Notes under the pieces: model-generated
What the model was told of the DNA's origin: nothing
Database searches by the model: none
Seen by the model: the letters and a program-made list of their open reading frames with translations, nothing else
Program-made: the position numbers and the translations under genes
From: Verrucomicrobiota bacterium
GTDB lineage: Bacteria; Verrucomicrobiota; Verrucomicrobiia; Opitutales; Opitutaceae
Direction of reading: 5' to 3'
Assembly (NCBI GenBank): GCA_023391285.1
Contig: JAEWBF010000039.1
Coordinates: forward strand, 233,768 to 297,767
Length of the DNA: 64,000 bases
Shown here: positions 1 through 7,668 of the stretch, in pieces
Layout of the letters: every line of letters begins with the position of its first letter
Numbering within the stretch: the stretch's first letter is position 1

Positions 1-2
1 CG

Positions 3-101
3 TCAACCTATGCCGCCTTTGCCGCGGCAGGTCTCATCTTCGCCGTTGCGGGCCGGCGGTTGCGTTCGCGCGCAAACGCTGCCGCAGCGGTTGCAGCCTG
101 A
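3..101 (+). CDS. C-terminal tail of a membrane protein (partial, start lies before the window)
   Basis: Frame 3 is open from the left edge to a TGA at 99-101. It encodes a short Ala-rich hydrophobic stretch (STYAAFAAAGLIFAVAG) followed by a basic, Ala-rich tail (RRLRSRANAAA). This looks like the last transmembrane helix of an inner-membrane protein with a positive cytoplasmic end. A strong terminator hairpin begins 24 bases after the stop, which supports this being a real gene end. Only about 32 residues are visible, so the function cannot be named. Confidence 0.4.
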   Translation, partial: STYAAFAAAGLIFAVAGRRLRSRANAAAAVAA

Positions 102-124
102 TCCTTGCCATCTCGCTGTCATGG

Positions 125-153
125 ACGCGACACCCCCTCCCGGGGTGTCGCGT
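125..153 (+). terminator. Rho-independent-type terminator after the left-edge gene
   Basis: A perfect 12-bp stem (ACGCGACACCCC at 125-136 pairing with 142-153) closes a 5-base loop and is followed by the T-rich tail TTCCGTTT. It lies 24 bases after the stop codon of the plus-strand partial gene. Confidence 0.75.
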
Positions 154-191
154 TTCCGTTTAGAGCATTTCAACGAGAACTGTAGCCGATT

Positions 192-259
192 GTAGGAGCC
201 CGCTTGCGGGCGATGCCTTCTCGTTCGAACCGCGAAATCGCCTGCAAGCAGGCTACTAC
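192..259. repeat. Inverted pair of REP-like palindromic elements (BIME-like)
   Basis: Bases 192-214 begin GTAGGAGCCCGC and end GCGGGCGAT. Bases 237-259, read on the minus strand, give GTAGTAGCCTGC and end GCAGGCGAT, a close copy of the same 23-base element. Each copy holds its own small palindrome around CTTGC, and the two face each other across 22 bases. Position (between genes), size and orientation match REP/BIME elements of GC-rich bacteria. The remaining bases up to 338 show nothing else that I can support. Confidence 0.6.
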
Positions 260-338
260 TTCCCGGAGAGAACCGGCTATCACACTGTTTGAATCGCTGC
301 AGTGGAAGCGCGCCGTCACCCGACGCGTTTGCAGAGGT

Positions 339-2186
339 TCACGCTTCCCGTGCGGTCATCATCGCGATCGGCAGCGCCACGAAGAACGTCGCACCTTTGT
401 CGACTTCACCCTGGGCCCACGCGCGGCCGCCGTGACGGTGGATGATGCGCTGAACGTTGGCCAAGCCCACGCCGGTCCCTTCGAACTCGCTTTCCGAATG
501 CAGGCGCTGAAAAACCCCGAACAAGCGATCCTTGTATTTCGGGTTAAATCCGGCGCCGTTGTCGCGCACGAAGATCGTCACGTCGCGTTCCGAGATTTCG
601 GATCCGATTGCGATCACGGCCTCGCTTCGGTTGCGCGTGTATTTCACGGCATTGCCGATCAAGTTGGCGAACACCTGGTGCATCATCGCCACGTCCACCC
701 TCATCTCCGGCAATGGGCCAATTTGCCACGCGATCGAACGCCCGGCGATCTCGCCGCTCATCTGACGACGGACTTCCTCGACCAAACCGGATAATCTTAC
801 CGGCACGAAATTGAGATCGGCCCGGCCGTGTCGGGAAAAACTCAACAGATCGTCGATGAGCCGGCCCATGCGTTTGGCCGCGTCGGTGATCACTTGGACA
901 TAGCGCCGGCCTTTTTCGTCCAGCACTCCTTCCGCGTGCGCCGCGAGCATGCTGGCAAAGCCGTCGATGTGACGCAGCGGCGCGCGCAGGTCGTGGGAAA
1001 CTGAATACGAAAACGCCTCGAGCTCCTTGTTCGCGCTCTCGAGCTGCTTGGTGCGCTCTTCGACCCGCCGCTCCAATTGCTGCGTCAACGCCTGCAGCTC
1101 CTCCTGCGCGCGCTTGCGATCCGTGATGTCGGTGATGAAGGCGCAAAACGTCACCACGCCGCCGGAGACGAGCGGCTTGATCGAGACTTCGACCGAGATC
1201 GGGCTGCCGTCACGCCGCTGCGCCGTCGCTTCCACGATGCCGCCGTCCTCGATCCCTTCTTCGCTCGACGGCAGATAACGTTTCATGCCGCGCGCTTCCG
1301 GCCGCTCGACCAACGGCGGCAGCACCACGCTCAAGTCGAGGCCCAACGCATCGCCTCGCGAGCGGCCGAACATTTTTTCGGCGCGTGCGTTCCAATCGAT
1401 GATGCGCCCACGATCGTCGGTCACGATCACCGCGCTCAGCGACGAGTTCAGCACGGCCCGCAATCGCGTCTCGCTTTCACGCAGCGCTCGATCCTGGGCA
1501 TGGATCTGCGCCAGCATTTCGTTGAAGGCGTCGGTCAACAACCCGACTTCGTCCGTGCCGTGCTTCACCGCGCGGACCGAGAAATCCCGCCGTTCCGAGA
1601 CGGCCCGCGCGGTTTGCGCCAGCGTCAGAATCGGCCGCGACACTTGCTGTTGGAGCCGTTGGGAAAAGACGACTGCCACGAGCAGCGACGTTCCGAGAAC
1701 CAGGAGAACCAGGATGCCGTAGAGGCGAAATCGTTCGCGCAACGCTGACATGTCCGAATGCAGATACAGCACGCCGAGTTCGCGGTCGTTTTGTTGCACG
1801 GTTTGAAACAGCGACAAGCTCGACCATTTCACCTCGTGGCCGGGAGGTGCGGGCGCCGCCGGCAGCGCCGTGTCGGGCAGGTCGGCCGGATACCGGGCGA
1901 AAATCTCTCCCGATGCGGAATAGAGCGCCGCCACCACGATCTGCCGCTCCGCGCGCAGTGCCGAAAGGATTTCTCGCGCATCCTCGGGATTGTCGAACGC
2001 CAGTGCGGCGGTGCTGTTGGCCGCAATGATCTGACCCATGGTCGCCACGTTGGCGACGGCGTTGCGCCGATAACTCAAGATGTCGTAGGCGAAGAACGAC
2101 GCGCACGTGAACAGCAACGTCGCGCCCGTGGTGAGCAGAATGATCACCATGAGTTTTTTTCGAATGGGCGTATCGCGCAGTGCCAT
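339..2186 (-). CDS. Membrane sensor histidine kinase (CHASE8-HAMP-PAS-HisKA-HATPase)
   Basis: A 615-residue transmembrane histidine kinase. Residues 13-35 and about 156-175 are membrane helices. The periplasmic part between them has CHASE8-like features (NSTAALAFDNPEDA near 57-70). A HAMP region (about 176-232) and a PAS domain (about 240-360) follow. The HisKA box SVSHDLRAPLRHIDGF carries the likely phosphoacceptor His398. The ATPase domain shows the N box (NLIGNAVKYT, Asn512), G1 (DNGAGF, 542-547) and G2 (GTGVGL, 570-575). No receiver domain is attached, so its response regulator must be encoded elsewhere. The ATG at 2186 is preceded by GGGAG, which overlaps the end of the upstream yfiR-like gene (4-base gap), so the two are probably co-transcribed and translationally coupled. 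The signal sensed is unknown; YfiR is the obvious candidate partner. Confidence 0.93.
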   Translation of the reverse strand: MALRDTPIRKKLMVIILLTTGATLLFTCASFFAYDILSYRRNAVANVATMGQIIAANSTAALAFDNPEDAREILSALRAERQIVVAALYSASGEIFARYPADLPDTALPAAPAPPGHEVKWSSLSLFQTVQQNDRELGVLYLHSDMSALRERFRLYGILVLLVLGTSLLVAVVFSQRLQQQVSRPILTLAQTARAVSERRDFSVRAVKHGTDEVGLLTDAFNEMLAQIHAQDRALRESETRLRAVLNSSLSAVIVTDDRGRIIDWNARAEKMFGRSRGDALGLDLSVVLPPLVERPEARGMKRYLPSSEEGIEDGGIVEATAQRRDGSPISVEVSIKPLVSGGVVTFCAFITDITDRKRAQEELQALTQQLERRVEERTKQLESANKELEAFSYSVSHDLRAPLRHIDGFASMLAAHAEGVLDEKGRRYVQVITDAAKRMGRLIDDLLSFSRHGRADLNFVPVRLSGLVEEVRRQMSGEIAGRSIAWQIGPLPEMRVDVAMMHQVFANLIGNAVKYTRNRSEAVIAIGSEISERDVTIFVRDNGAGFNPKYKDRLFGVFQRLHSESEFEGTGVGLANVQRIIHRHGGRAWAQGEVDKGATFFVALPIAMMTAREA

Positions 2187-2190
2187 GGTG

Positions 2191-2790
2191 TTACTCCCGT
2201 TGCGAAATCGTCACCGTTTCAGCCGATCGCAGAAGCTTCGAACTGATCGTGAGTCCGGCTTCCTTGGCGGCATCGAGGTTGATCCGCAGCCGCACGCGAT
2301 TTCGCTCCATGACGAACCACACGATTGCGCCCTGTCGCGCATACGCTTCCCAGTCGCACACCGTCAGCACGCTTTGGCCGCTTAGGCGCGCCACGATCCG
2401 ATCGAGGTGCCGGCCTTCGGACCCGCTGACGAAGAGCACGTGGCATTGGCCCAATTCCTCGACCGTGCGATAGCGCTGCACCATCAGCGGCCGGCCGTTC
2501 GCTCGCTCCCCTCGCACCAGATCGTCGAGAAACGAACCGAAAGGGTCCAAGCCGAGCACCGCGATGATCAACGGACTTTCCGCCGTCTGAAAACTCGCGG
2601 GCGGCCAGTCGACGAACTGCGCGAAGTTGTAGAGGAACGCCGCCTTGATCTGAAATTCACGCGAAGGCGTTCCGTCCACTGCGCCCAAGACGTTGGACGC
2701 AAGAAGCAATCCCGCCGCCGCGCAAAGCTGCAGCCAGCTGCGCAGCGGACGAACCCAGCTGAAGCGGGACAGGACTCCGATTCGCGCCAT
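2191..2790 (-). CDS. YfiR family periplasmic protein (DUF4154)
   Basis: A secreted protein of about 199 residues. The family signature is EFQIKAAFLYNFAQFVDWP, followed by the alternating beta/alpha pattern of YfiR (for example SPLIIAVLGLDPFG and GRPLMVQRYRTVEEL). The first ~37 residues have a basic start, a hydrophobic core and an Ala-type cleavage site (VLGA), so export to the periplasm is expected. I chose the ATG at 2790 because AAGGG lies 7 bases upstream. An ATG at 2805 or a GTG at 2814 in the same frame are alternatives. In Pseudomonas, YfiR represses the membrane diguanylate cyclase YfiN; here the partner encoded 4 bases downstream is a histidine kinase with a periplasmic CHASE8-like domain. 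A sensor role for that kinase is therefore inferred from context. Confidence 0.88.
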   Translation of the reverse strand: MARIGVLSRFSWVRPLRSWLQLCAAAGLLLASNVLGAVDGTPSREFQIKAAFLYNFAQFVDWPPASFQTAESPLIIAVLGLDPFGSFLDDLVRGERANGRPLMVQRYRTVEELGQCHVLFVSGSEGRHLDRIVARLSGQSVLTVCDWEAYARQGAIVWFVMERNRVRLRINLDAAKEAGLTISSKLLRSAETVTISQRE

Positions 2791-2823
2791 AGGATAGCCC
2801 TTCATGACTGCCACCGGTGACCG

Positions 2824-2880
2824 TCAGCTCCAAGGGCCAAAACGCAACTGGAGGTAAAAATCGTGTATATCCCCGACCGC
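2824..2880 (-). pseudogene. Possible remnant of the 3' end of a TonB-dependent receptor gene
   Basis: Just upstream of yfiR, the minus strand reads GDIHDFYLQLRFGPWS and then a stop. This resembles the last beta strand of an outer-membrane barrel. Genes for TonB-dependent receptors are often found beside YfiR/kinase pairs. The frame upstream of this short run does not look like a receptor, and the adjacent mutase gene starts almost at once, so if real it is a deletion relic. The rest of the 2791-2974 gap shows no other feature. This call is weak. Confidence 0.22.
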
Positions 2881-2974
2881 AAAATCGCTAGCCGAACCGA
2901 TAGCTATCCAACAGGTTGCAAGTTCCGAGCATCCAACGGCGCGGACGAACAGTCCCCGCGGAATGCTCGAAGAA

Positions 2975-4924
2975 TCAAGCCTCGGCGCGCGCCTTCGCGT
3001 CGGCCTCAATCGCTTTGCTGAGGCGATCGAGCGTGTTGCGCACCCGGGATTTCACCGCCGATAACGCGCCGGCGTCCGCCGCTTTCTCATTGGCGAAAAG
3101 ATAGAACTTCATCTTCGGCTCTGTGCCGCTTCCACGCGCGGCGAAGGAGTATCCATTATCCAACGTCACGAAGTAGAGATCCTGTTTCGGAATCAGTTCG
3201 TTGTCCGCGTCGCGAATATCCTGCCGTCCGAAATCTTCGAACTTGGTCACTTTCGTGTCGCCGAACTCCGTCGGCGGCGACGAGCGATACGTGTCGAGAA
3301 TGCGGCGGATCTTCGCGTTCCCGCTCGCGCCTTCGTAGTAGAGATTGATGGTCCCTTCGAGGTAGAAGCCGTGTTTGAGGAAGATTTCGTCGAGGTATTC
3401 GGGCATGGTGAGGCCGCGGCTTTTCACCCACGCGCAAACCTCGGCGAACATCAGGCACGCGGCGTTGCCGTCCTTGTCGCGCACGTAGTCGTTCGGCAGA
3501 TACCCGTAGCTTTCCTCGCAGCCGAACGCGTAAAACGTGCTGTGCTGCTGCAGCAGTTTCACCCGCTGTTCGAACGGCGTGGCGTCATAGTCGAAACCCG
3601 GTCCCATCGCGGCACGGAGTTTCTCCTCATAGGCACGCATCTTCGCGGCGATCCATTTGAAGCCGGTCAGCGTCTTGATGACTTTCACGCCATGCGCGCG
3701 CCCAATCGTGTCCTGCAATTGCGAGGTCACGTAGGTGTTGATGATGCAAACGCGGTCGGAGCCTTTTTGCGGAATCCAGCCGAGCTCCTTGAACTTCGTC
3801 AGACGATAATCCGTCAGCAGCGCTCCGATTTGGTTGCCCGTGAGCAGTTCGAGCCGGCCTTCCTTGTTGCGCACGGCGCAGCCCATGCGGTCGCAATCCG
3901 GGTCGGTCGCGAGCACCACATCGGCCCCGGATTTTTCGGCCAACGCCACGGCGCGCGCGAGCGCCTCCGAGTTTTCAGGATTCGGTGATTTCACCGTCGG
4001 AAAACGCCCGTCGAACGCCAATTGCTCGGGGACTGCTTCCACGTCGCAGCCGGCCGTCTTCAACAGCGGCAGGGATTGCACCGCGCCGGTGCCGTGGATG
4101 TTGGTGAACACCACCTTCAAAGTCGTTTTGGCGAACACCGACGGGTCGATGGCGGCGGTCCGCGCGACCGCGAAATAGGCCGCATCTGCGTCGGCGCCGA
4201 GCGTCGTGACGCCTTCGAGGTTCGTCGTCACGTAATCTGCGAGCTCCGCGAGCGGCACGGCGTTCACTTCGGAGACGATGCCTTTGTCGTGCGGCGGCAC
4301 CACCTGCGCGCCGTCGTCGAAGTAGGCTTTGAATCCGTTGTCGTGCGGCGGATTGTGGCTGGCCGTGATGACTGCGCCCGCATGCGCCTTCAACCAACGC
4401 AGGCTAAAGCTTAGTTGCGGCGTCGAGCGAGGTCCGTCGAAAATAAAGGCTTCGCCGCCCAGTCGCGTCCACGTCGACGCCGCAAGTTCGCAGAAATGCC
4501 GCGAGAAATGTCGGACATCATGCGCGACCACGAGCCGCGGCTTCGCTTTTTCGCCGCGCGATCCCAGGAACTTGCTCGTATAACGATAGAGCCCGATCGT
4601 CGCGCGAATGAGCGTGAAATCGTTCAGCATGTTGCTGCCGATCGCCGCGTGCGCCGGGGATCCCGTCGCGCTCAACGTGCCGGTCTCGGACGGCGCGGCG
4701 ACCACGCCGATCGTCCGGCCCCGCATGCCGCCGGTGCCAAATTCGAGATAGCGATAGAAACGATCATTCAACTCGCTCCATGCTTCCTGGGCGGCGAGTT
4801 CCTCGATGCTGGCATGCGCCCAGGTGGGGAGCGGCGCGGCGAGGAAGCTCGCGATGTTCTCGGCCGAGGTCGGCAGCAGTTTGTCCGCGCGCGCGGCAGC
4901 TTGAATGCGATCGAGTGTGGTCAT
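2975..4924 (-). CDS. Phospho-sugar mutase (phosphoglucomutase/phosphomannomutase family)
   Basis: A cytoplasmic enzyme of the alpha-D-phosphohexomutase superfamily, about 649 residues from the ATG at 4924. The open frame reaches 4987, but the extra 21 residues lack family character. Visible signatures in order: the substrate-entry motif FGTGGMRGRTIG; the catalytic phosphoserine loop TASHNPPHDNG (Ser about 189 from this start); the Mg-binding loop DPDCDR (about 341-346); the sugar-binding motif GCEESYGY; and the phosphate-binding C-terminal loop RGSGTEPKMKFY. The length and the GCEESYGY form fit the bacterial PgcA-type glucose-1-phosphate/glucose-6-phosphate mutases better than short PMMs, but the substrate cannot be fixed from sequence. 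It sits 59 bases downstream of a UDP-sugar pyrophosphorylase, so its likely job is to supply hexose-1-phosphate for nucleotide-sugar synthesis. Confidence 0.93.
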   Translation of the reverse strand: MTTLDRIQAAARADKLLPTSAENIASFLAAPLPTWAHASIEELAAQEAWSELNDRFYRYLEFGTGGMRGRTIGVVAAPSETGTLSATGSPAHAAIGSNMLNDFTLIRATIGLYRYTSKFLGSRGEKAKPRLVVAHDVRHFSRHFCELAASTWTRLGGEAFIFDGPRSTPQLSFSLRWLKAHAGAVITASHNPPHDNGFKAYFDDGAQVVPPHDKGIVSEVNAVPLAELADYVTTNLEGVTTLGADADAAYFAVARTAAIDPSVFAKTTLKVVFTNIHGTGAVQSLPLLKTAGCDVEAVPEQLAFDGRFPTVKSPNPENSEALARAVALAEKSGADVVLATDPDCDRMGCAVRNKEGRLELLTGNQIGALLTDYRLTKFKELGWIPQKGSDRVCIINTYVTSQLQDTIGRAHGVKVIKTLTGFKWIAAKMRAYEEKLRAAMGPGFDYDATPFEQRVKLLQQHSTFYAFGCEESYGYLPNDYVRDKDGNAACLMFAEVCAWVKSRGLTMPEYLDEIFLKHGFYLEGTINLYYEGASGNAKIRRILDTYRSSPPTEFGDTKVTKFEDFGRQDIRDADNELIPKQDLYFVTLDNGYSFAARGSGTEPKMKFYLFANEKAADAGALSAVKSRVRNTLDRLSKAIEADAKARAEA

Positions 4925-4983
4925 GGAGAGAAGCGAATCAGTCTGCCACCGCGCGGCCGTCAGGACAGCGCGGCCGGTCGGGA

Positions 4984-6408
4984 TCATTCGAGATAAAGCC
5001 CGTCACGGATCTCGGGCTTGGGCGACAATTTTTTCCAACTGTCTGCGAACGATGCCTCATCGTATCCGAAGAGCGGCGACACCTCGAAGGTGATGGATGG
5101 CAATCCGGTCGAATCCGTTGCGACCTCCGCTCCATTCTCGCGCAGCCAGCGGGTGTATTGGCGGAGCTGATCCTCGCGCGAGGTCTTCGGCGAATCGACG
5201 CCTTCGGCGTTCTTGACGGGGGAGAAGTCGTCCGCGCGGCGCGTTTCGATGACGACTGGATTTTTCGCAAACGGCAGCGCATCGAATACGAACATCTCGA
5301 ACTTCACGCCATTCGGCTTCTCGGGTTTCACCGCCTCGCCCTGGGTATCGATGGTCGGAATCTTTTTGTCCGCGCGATGAAACGGCAGCGCGAGATCCGA
5401 GCCCGCGCGGGCCATCCGCCGGATAAATTCGCGATCGAGCACGTGGATGGCGATGCTGCCGGCGATATAGCGGAGCTTTCCGTTCGGATCGGTTTCCCTC
5501 TGCATCGCCATCGGCAGATCGGAATACTCGACCACGACGAGCCGGCCGTTCTGCACACAGAAGTGTCCGAGTTTTTCCTCCGGATACGCTTTCGGCACCA
5601 TCTTGCTCGACATTTCGGAGCCGCGCCGGATGTGCCAGCCGATGAAGGCAGGGTCGATGCAACGCACGAGCGGATTGTCGACTTGGAAGTAGCTGAGCAC
5701 GTCAACGCCTTCGCTCTTCATCAGGTCGAGCGCGCCGCTGCGATCGAGCGCGCGAAGCGAACCGCCATGGCCGTCGGGCGACAAAGCCAGCGAGCCGGGC
5801 GTTTCCAGCAGGATGCGACCTTCGAAATCGACCGCCGGCATGCGGCCCTGGCGGAAGAAATGCACACGACCGCGATCCATGCCGAAGAATTTGTTTTCCT
5901 CGAAGAACGCTTCCGTGGCCGCGTGATTTTGGTGGCTCGTCATGATGAACCAATGCAGCGGCTTCCCGTAGCGTTGGCCGGCGGCGCGAAGCTTTTCGGC
6001 GAAGACTTGAAACAATGTTTTCTGCTTCAGGGGCGTAACGGGAAATGTTCCTTTCGGGCCGTTGTAACCGAGCCGCGTCCCCTGCCCGCCCGCGACGGTG
6101 AACGCGGCCACGCGACCGGCGCGCAGCGCTTCCTCGCCAGCCGCGCGAGCCGCCGTCCAATCGGCGGCATTGCCGCCGTTTTCCGGCAACGGTTCGTAAG
6201 GCGACGGCGCCAGCCCCTCGAGGTTCACTCCTGCCGCAGCGCCTTTGGCGAGCAGCGTTCGCGTGAGCCGGTCGATCTCGGCCAGATCGATTTCGGCGGC
6301 CTCTTCGAGCAGCCGCTGTTGCTGCGCCGCATCGAGGCGGTCGAAAAAGGCAAAGACCTGGCCTTGTCCGGCGCGTTTAAACGTATCGATCAGGGATTGC
6401 TGGGCCAT
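4984..6408 (-). CDS. UDPGP-family UTP:sugar-1-phosphate uridylyltransferase
   Basis: About 474 residues from the ATG at 6408. An upstream start at 6465 would overlap the ftsB-like gene and add a low-complexity leader. The nucleotide-binding loop VAGGQGTRLGYNGPKGTFPV is the form seen in eukaryote-type UDP-GlcNAc pyrophosphorylases and UDPGP enzymes, not in bacterial GalU. Further family landmarks are FIMTSHQNH, SPDGHGGSLRAL, DVLSYFQVDNPLV, GHFCVQNGRLVVVEYSDLP and GVKFEMFVFDALPF. The reaction is UTP plus glucose-1-phosphate or GlcNAc-1-phosphate to the UDP-sugar plus pyrophosphate. It is flanked by the ftsB-like gene (16-base gap) and the phosphosugar mutase on the same strand, giving a compact UDP-sugar unit for envelope glycan synthesis. 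The choice between UDP-glucose and UDP-GlcNAc is open. Confidence 0.9.
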   Translation of the reverse strand: MAQQSLIDTFKRAGQGQVFAFFDRLDAAQQQRLLEEAAEIDLAEIDRLTRTLLAKGAAAGVNLEGLAPSPYEPLPENGGNAADWTAARAAGEEALRAGRVAAFTVAGGQGTRLGYNGPKGTFPVTPLKQKTLFQVFAEKLRAAGQRYGKPLHWFIMTSHQNHAATEAFFEENKFFGMDRGRVHFFRQGRMPAVDFEGRILLETPGSLALSPDGHGGSLRALDRSGALDLMKSEGVDVLSYFQVDNPLVRCIDPAFIGWHIRRGSEMSSKMVPKAYPEEKLGHFCVQNGRLVVVEYSDLPMAMQRETDPNGKLRYIAGSIAIHVLDREFIRRMARAGSDLALPFHRADKKIPTIDTQGEAVKPEKPNGVKFEMFVFDALPFAKNPVVIETRRADDFSPVKNAEGVDSPKTSREDQLRQYTRWLRENGAEVATDSTGLPSITFEVSPLFGYDEASFADSWKKLSPKPEIRDGLYLE

Positions 6409-6424
6409 TGGCAAAAAGAAGGGA

Positions 6425-6706
6425 TTAGTCCTCGAAGCGGAAAATGAACTCGTCGGGCTTGGCATAACCGAGCCGGCGGCGGATCACCTTTTCGACGTAG
6501 ACCGGATCGGTGCGCAGGCGTTCGAGGATTTTTTCCTGCTCACGCAGCCGCGCTTCGGCCTCGGCGAGCCGCCGTCGGTTTTCGGCCTCGATTCCGCGCA
6601 GGCGGTTATATTCCTCCCGCGCTTGGAGGAAATACACGCCCGACGCCGCGCCGATGGCGAGGAACACGATCAGATACAGCGCGATGACGAGGCGGCGGAG
6701 AAACAC
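6425..6706 (-). CDS. FtsB/DivIC-like septum formation initiator family protein
   Basis: A small 93-residue bitopic protein. A short basic N-terminus is followed by one membrane helix (about residues 6-27), a Glu/Arg-rich coiled coil (about 30-66, EENRRRLAEAEARLREQEK-like) and the family's terminal box DPVYVEKVIRRRLGYAKPDE. These are the standard parts of FtsB/DivIC, which link the divisome proteins FtsL and FtsQ at midcell. The start is a GTG at 6706; no ATG lies upstream in frame near it. It is the first gene of the minus-strand set with the UDP-sugar genes and is divergent from the AAA ATPase gene. Confidence 0.88.
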   Translation of the reverse strand: MFLRRLVIALYLIVFLAIGAASGVYFLQAREEYNRLRGIEAENRRRLAEAEARLREQEKILERLRTDPVYVEKVIRRRLGYAKPDEFIFRFED

Positions 6707-6848
6707 GGCGAATCCGAGATGAACGGCACCGGCAACAAGCGCGCAAATCTTTTCCAGGCATCGTCCTGCGGCCGCGGAGATCGTCCCCGGCCCGAAGCCG
6801 GTTTTTTTCGTGCCTTTTCCTCCGACGAACGCAGCCTAAGCGTTTCGC
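6707..6848. promoter_or_regulatory. Divergent intergenic region with an attenuator-like hairpin (6787-6808)
   Basis: This 142-base gap separates the ftsB-like gene (minus) from the AAA ATPase gene (plus) and must hold both promoters, although I see no convincing -35/-10 pair. On the plus strand, CCGGC (6787-6791) and GCCGG (6797-6801) form a stem around a 5-base loop, followed directly by seven T residues (6802-6808), 40 bases before the ATPase start codon. This has the form of an intrinsic terminator in a leader. Confidence 0.45.
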
Positions 6849-7664
6849 ATGTATCAGGCGTATTACGGGTTCAAGGAGATGCCGTTCAACATCACCCCCG
6901 ACCCACGCTTTCTTTATCTCAGTCCGACCCACCAGGAGGCGTTGCAACACCTCAAGTATGGCGTGGCGGAAAAAAAAGGCTTCATCGTCCTGGTCGGCGA
7001 AGTCGGTTGCGGGAAGACGACGCTGTGCCGGCGGTTCCTCAACGAACTCGATCCTGCGCATTACGACACCGCTTTGATCCTCAATCCGCGCGTGACGGAG
7101 ACGCAGATGTTGAAGGCGATCCTCACCGAACTCGGTGAGACGAAATTCGGACGGAGCCAGCATGACCTCGTCGGGCAGATCAATCGCGTGCTGCTGGAGC
7201 GAATCGAGAAAGGGCGCGATATCGTGCTCATCATCGACGAAGCGCAGAACCTGAAGTTCGACGTCCTCGAGCAAATCCGCCTGCTTTCGAATCTCGAGAC
7301 GGACAAACAGAAGCTTTTGCAAATCGTCCTGATGGGCCAGCCGGAGTTGAAAAGCGTGCTCGCCCGCGAGGAGCTGCGACAACTACGGCAGCGAATCCTG
7401 GTGCACTACGAACTCCACCCGTTGTCGCAAAACGACGTGCAGCACTACGTGCAACATCGTCTGACTCTCGCCGGCGGCACAGGACGGCCCACCTTCACGC
7501 GATGGGCGCTGCGGTCCATCCACCGCGTCAGCAAAGGGATCCCCCGCATCGTAAACAATCTCTGTGACAAAGCGCTGTTGGCCGCGTTCATTCGCGACTC
7601 CGACGAAGTCACTTACTGGGACGTCCGTCGCGCCGCCCGCGACATGCAGAACCTGACCGACTGA
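6849..7664 (+). CDS. ExeA/GspA-type AAA ATPase
   Basis: A 271-residue cytoplasmic AAA ATPase. It begins with the family hallmark MYQAYYGFKEMPFNITPDPRF. Walker A is GEVGCGKTT (residues 50-58) and Walker B is IVLIIDEAQNL (about 125-135). The later stretch QIVLMGQPEL and the arginine-rich LRQLRQRI region correspond to sensor and arginine-finger positions, and GIPRIVNNLCDKALLAAF is the usual C-terminal helical motif. In Aeromonas ExeA works with ExeB to help assemble the type II secretin across the cell wall; ExeA there also has membrane and peptidoglycan-binding parts, which this short form lacks. The gspB-like gene follows after 4 bases, so the ExeA/ExeB pairing is kept. No other type II secretion genes are in the window. 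Confidence 0.9.
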   Translation: MYQAYYGFKEMPFNITPDPRFLYLSPTHQEALQHLKYGVAEKKGFIVLVGEVGCGKTTLCRRFLNELDPAHYDTALILNPRVTETQMLKAILTELGETKFGRSQHDLVGQINRVLLERIEKGRDIVLIIDEAQNLKFDVLEQIRLLSNLETDKQKLLQIVLMGQPELKSVLAREELRQLRQRILVHYELHPLSQNDVQHYVQHRLTLAGGTGRPTFTRWALRSIHRVSKGIPRIVNNLCDKALLAAFIRDSDEVTYWDVRRAARDMQNLTD

Positions 7665-7668
7665 TCCG

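Noticed and set aside
4780..6447. Plus-strand open frame of 555 codons across the UDP-sugar and mutase genes
   Set aside because: Antisense of two clearly recognised enzymes; Arg/His/Ala-rich translation with no motif.
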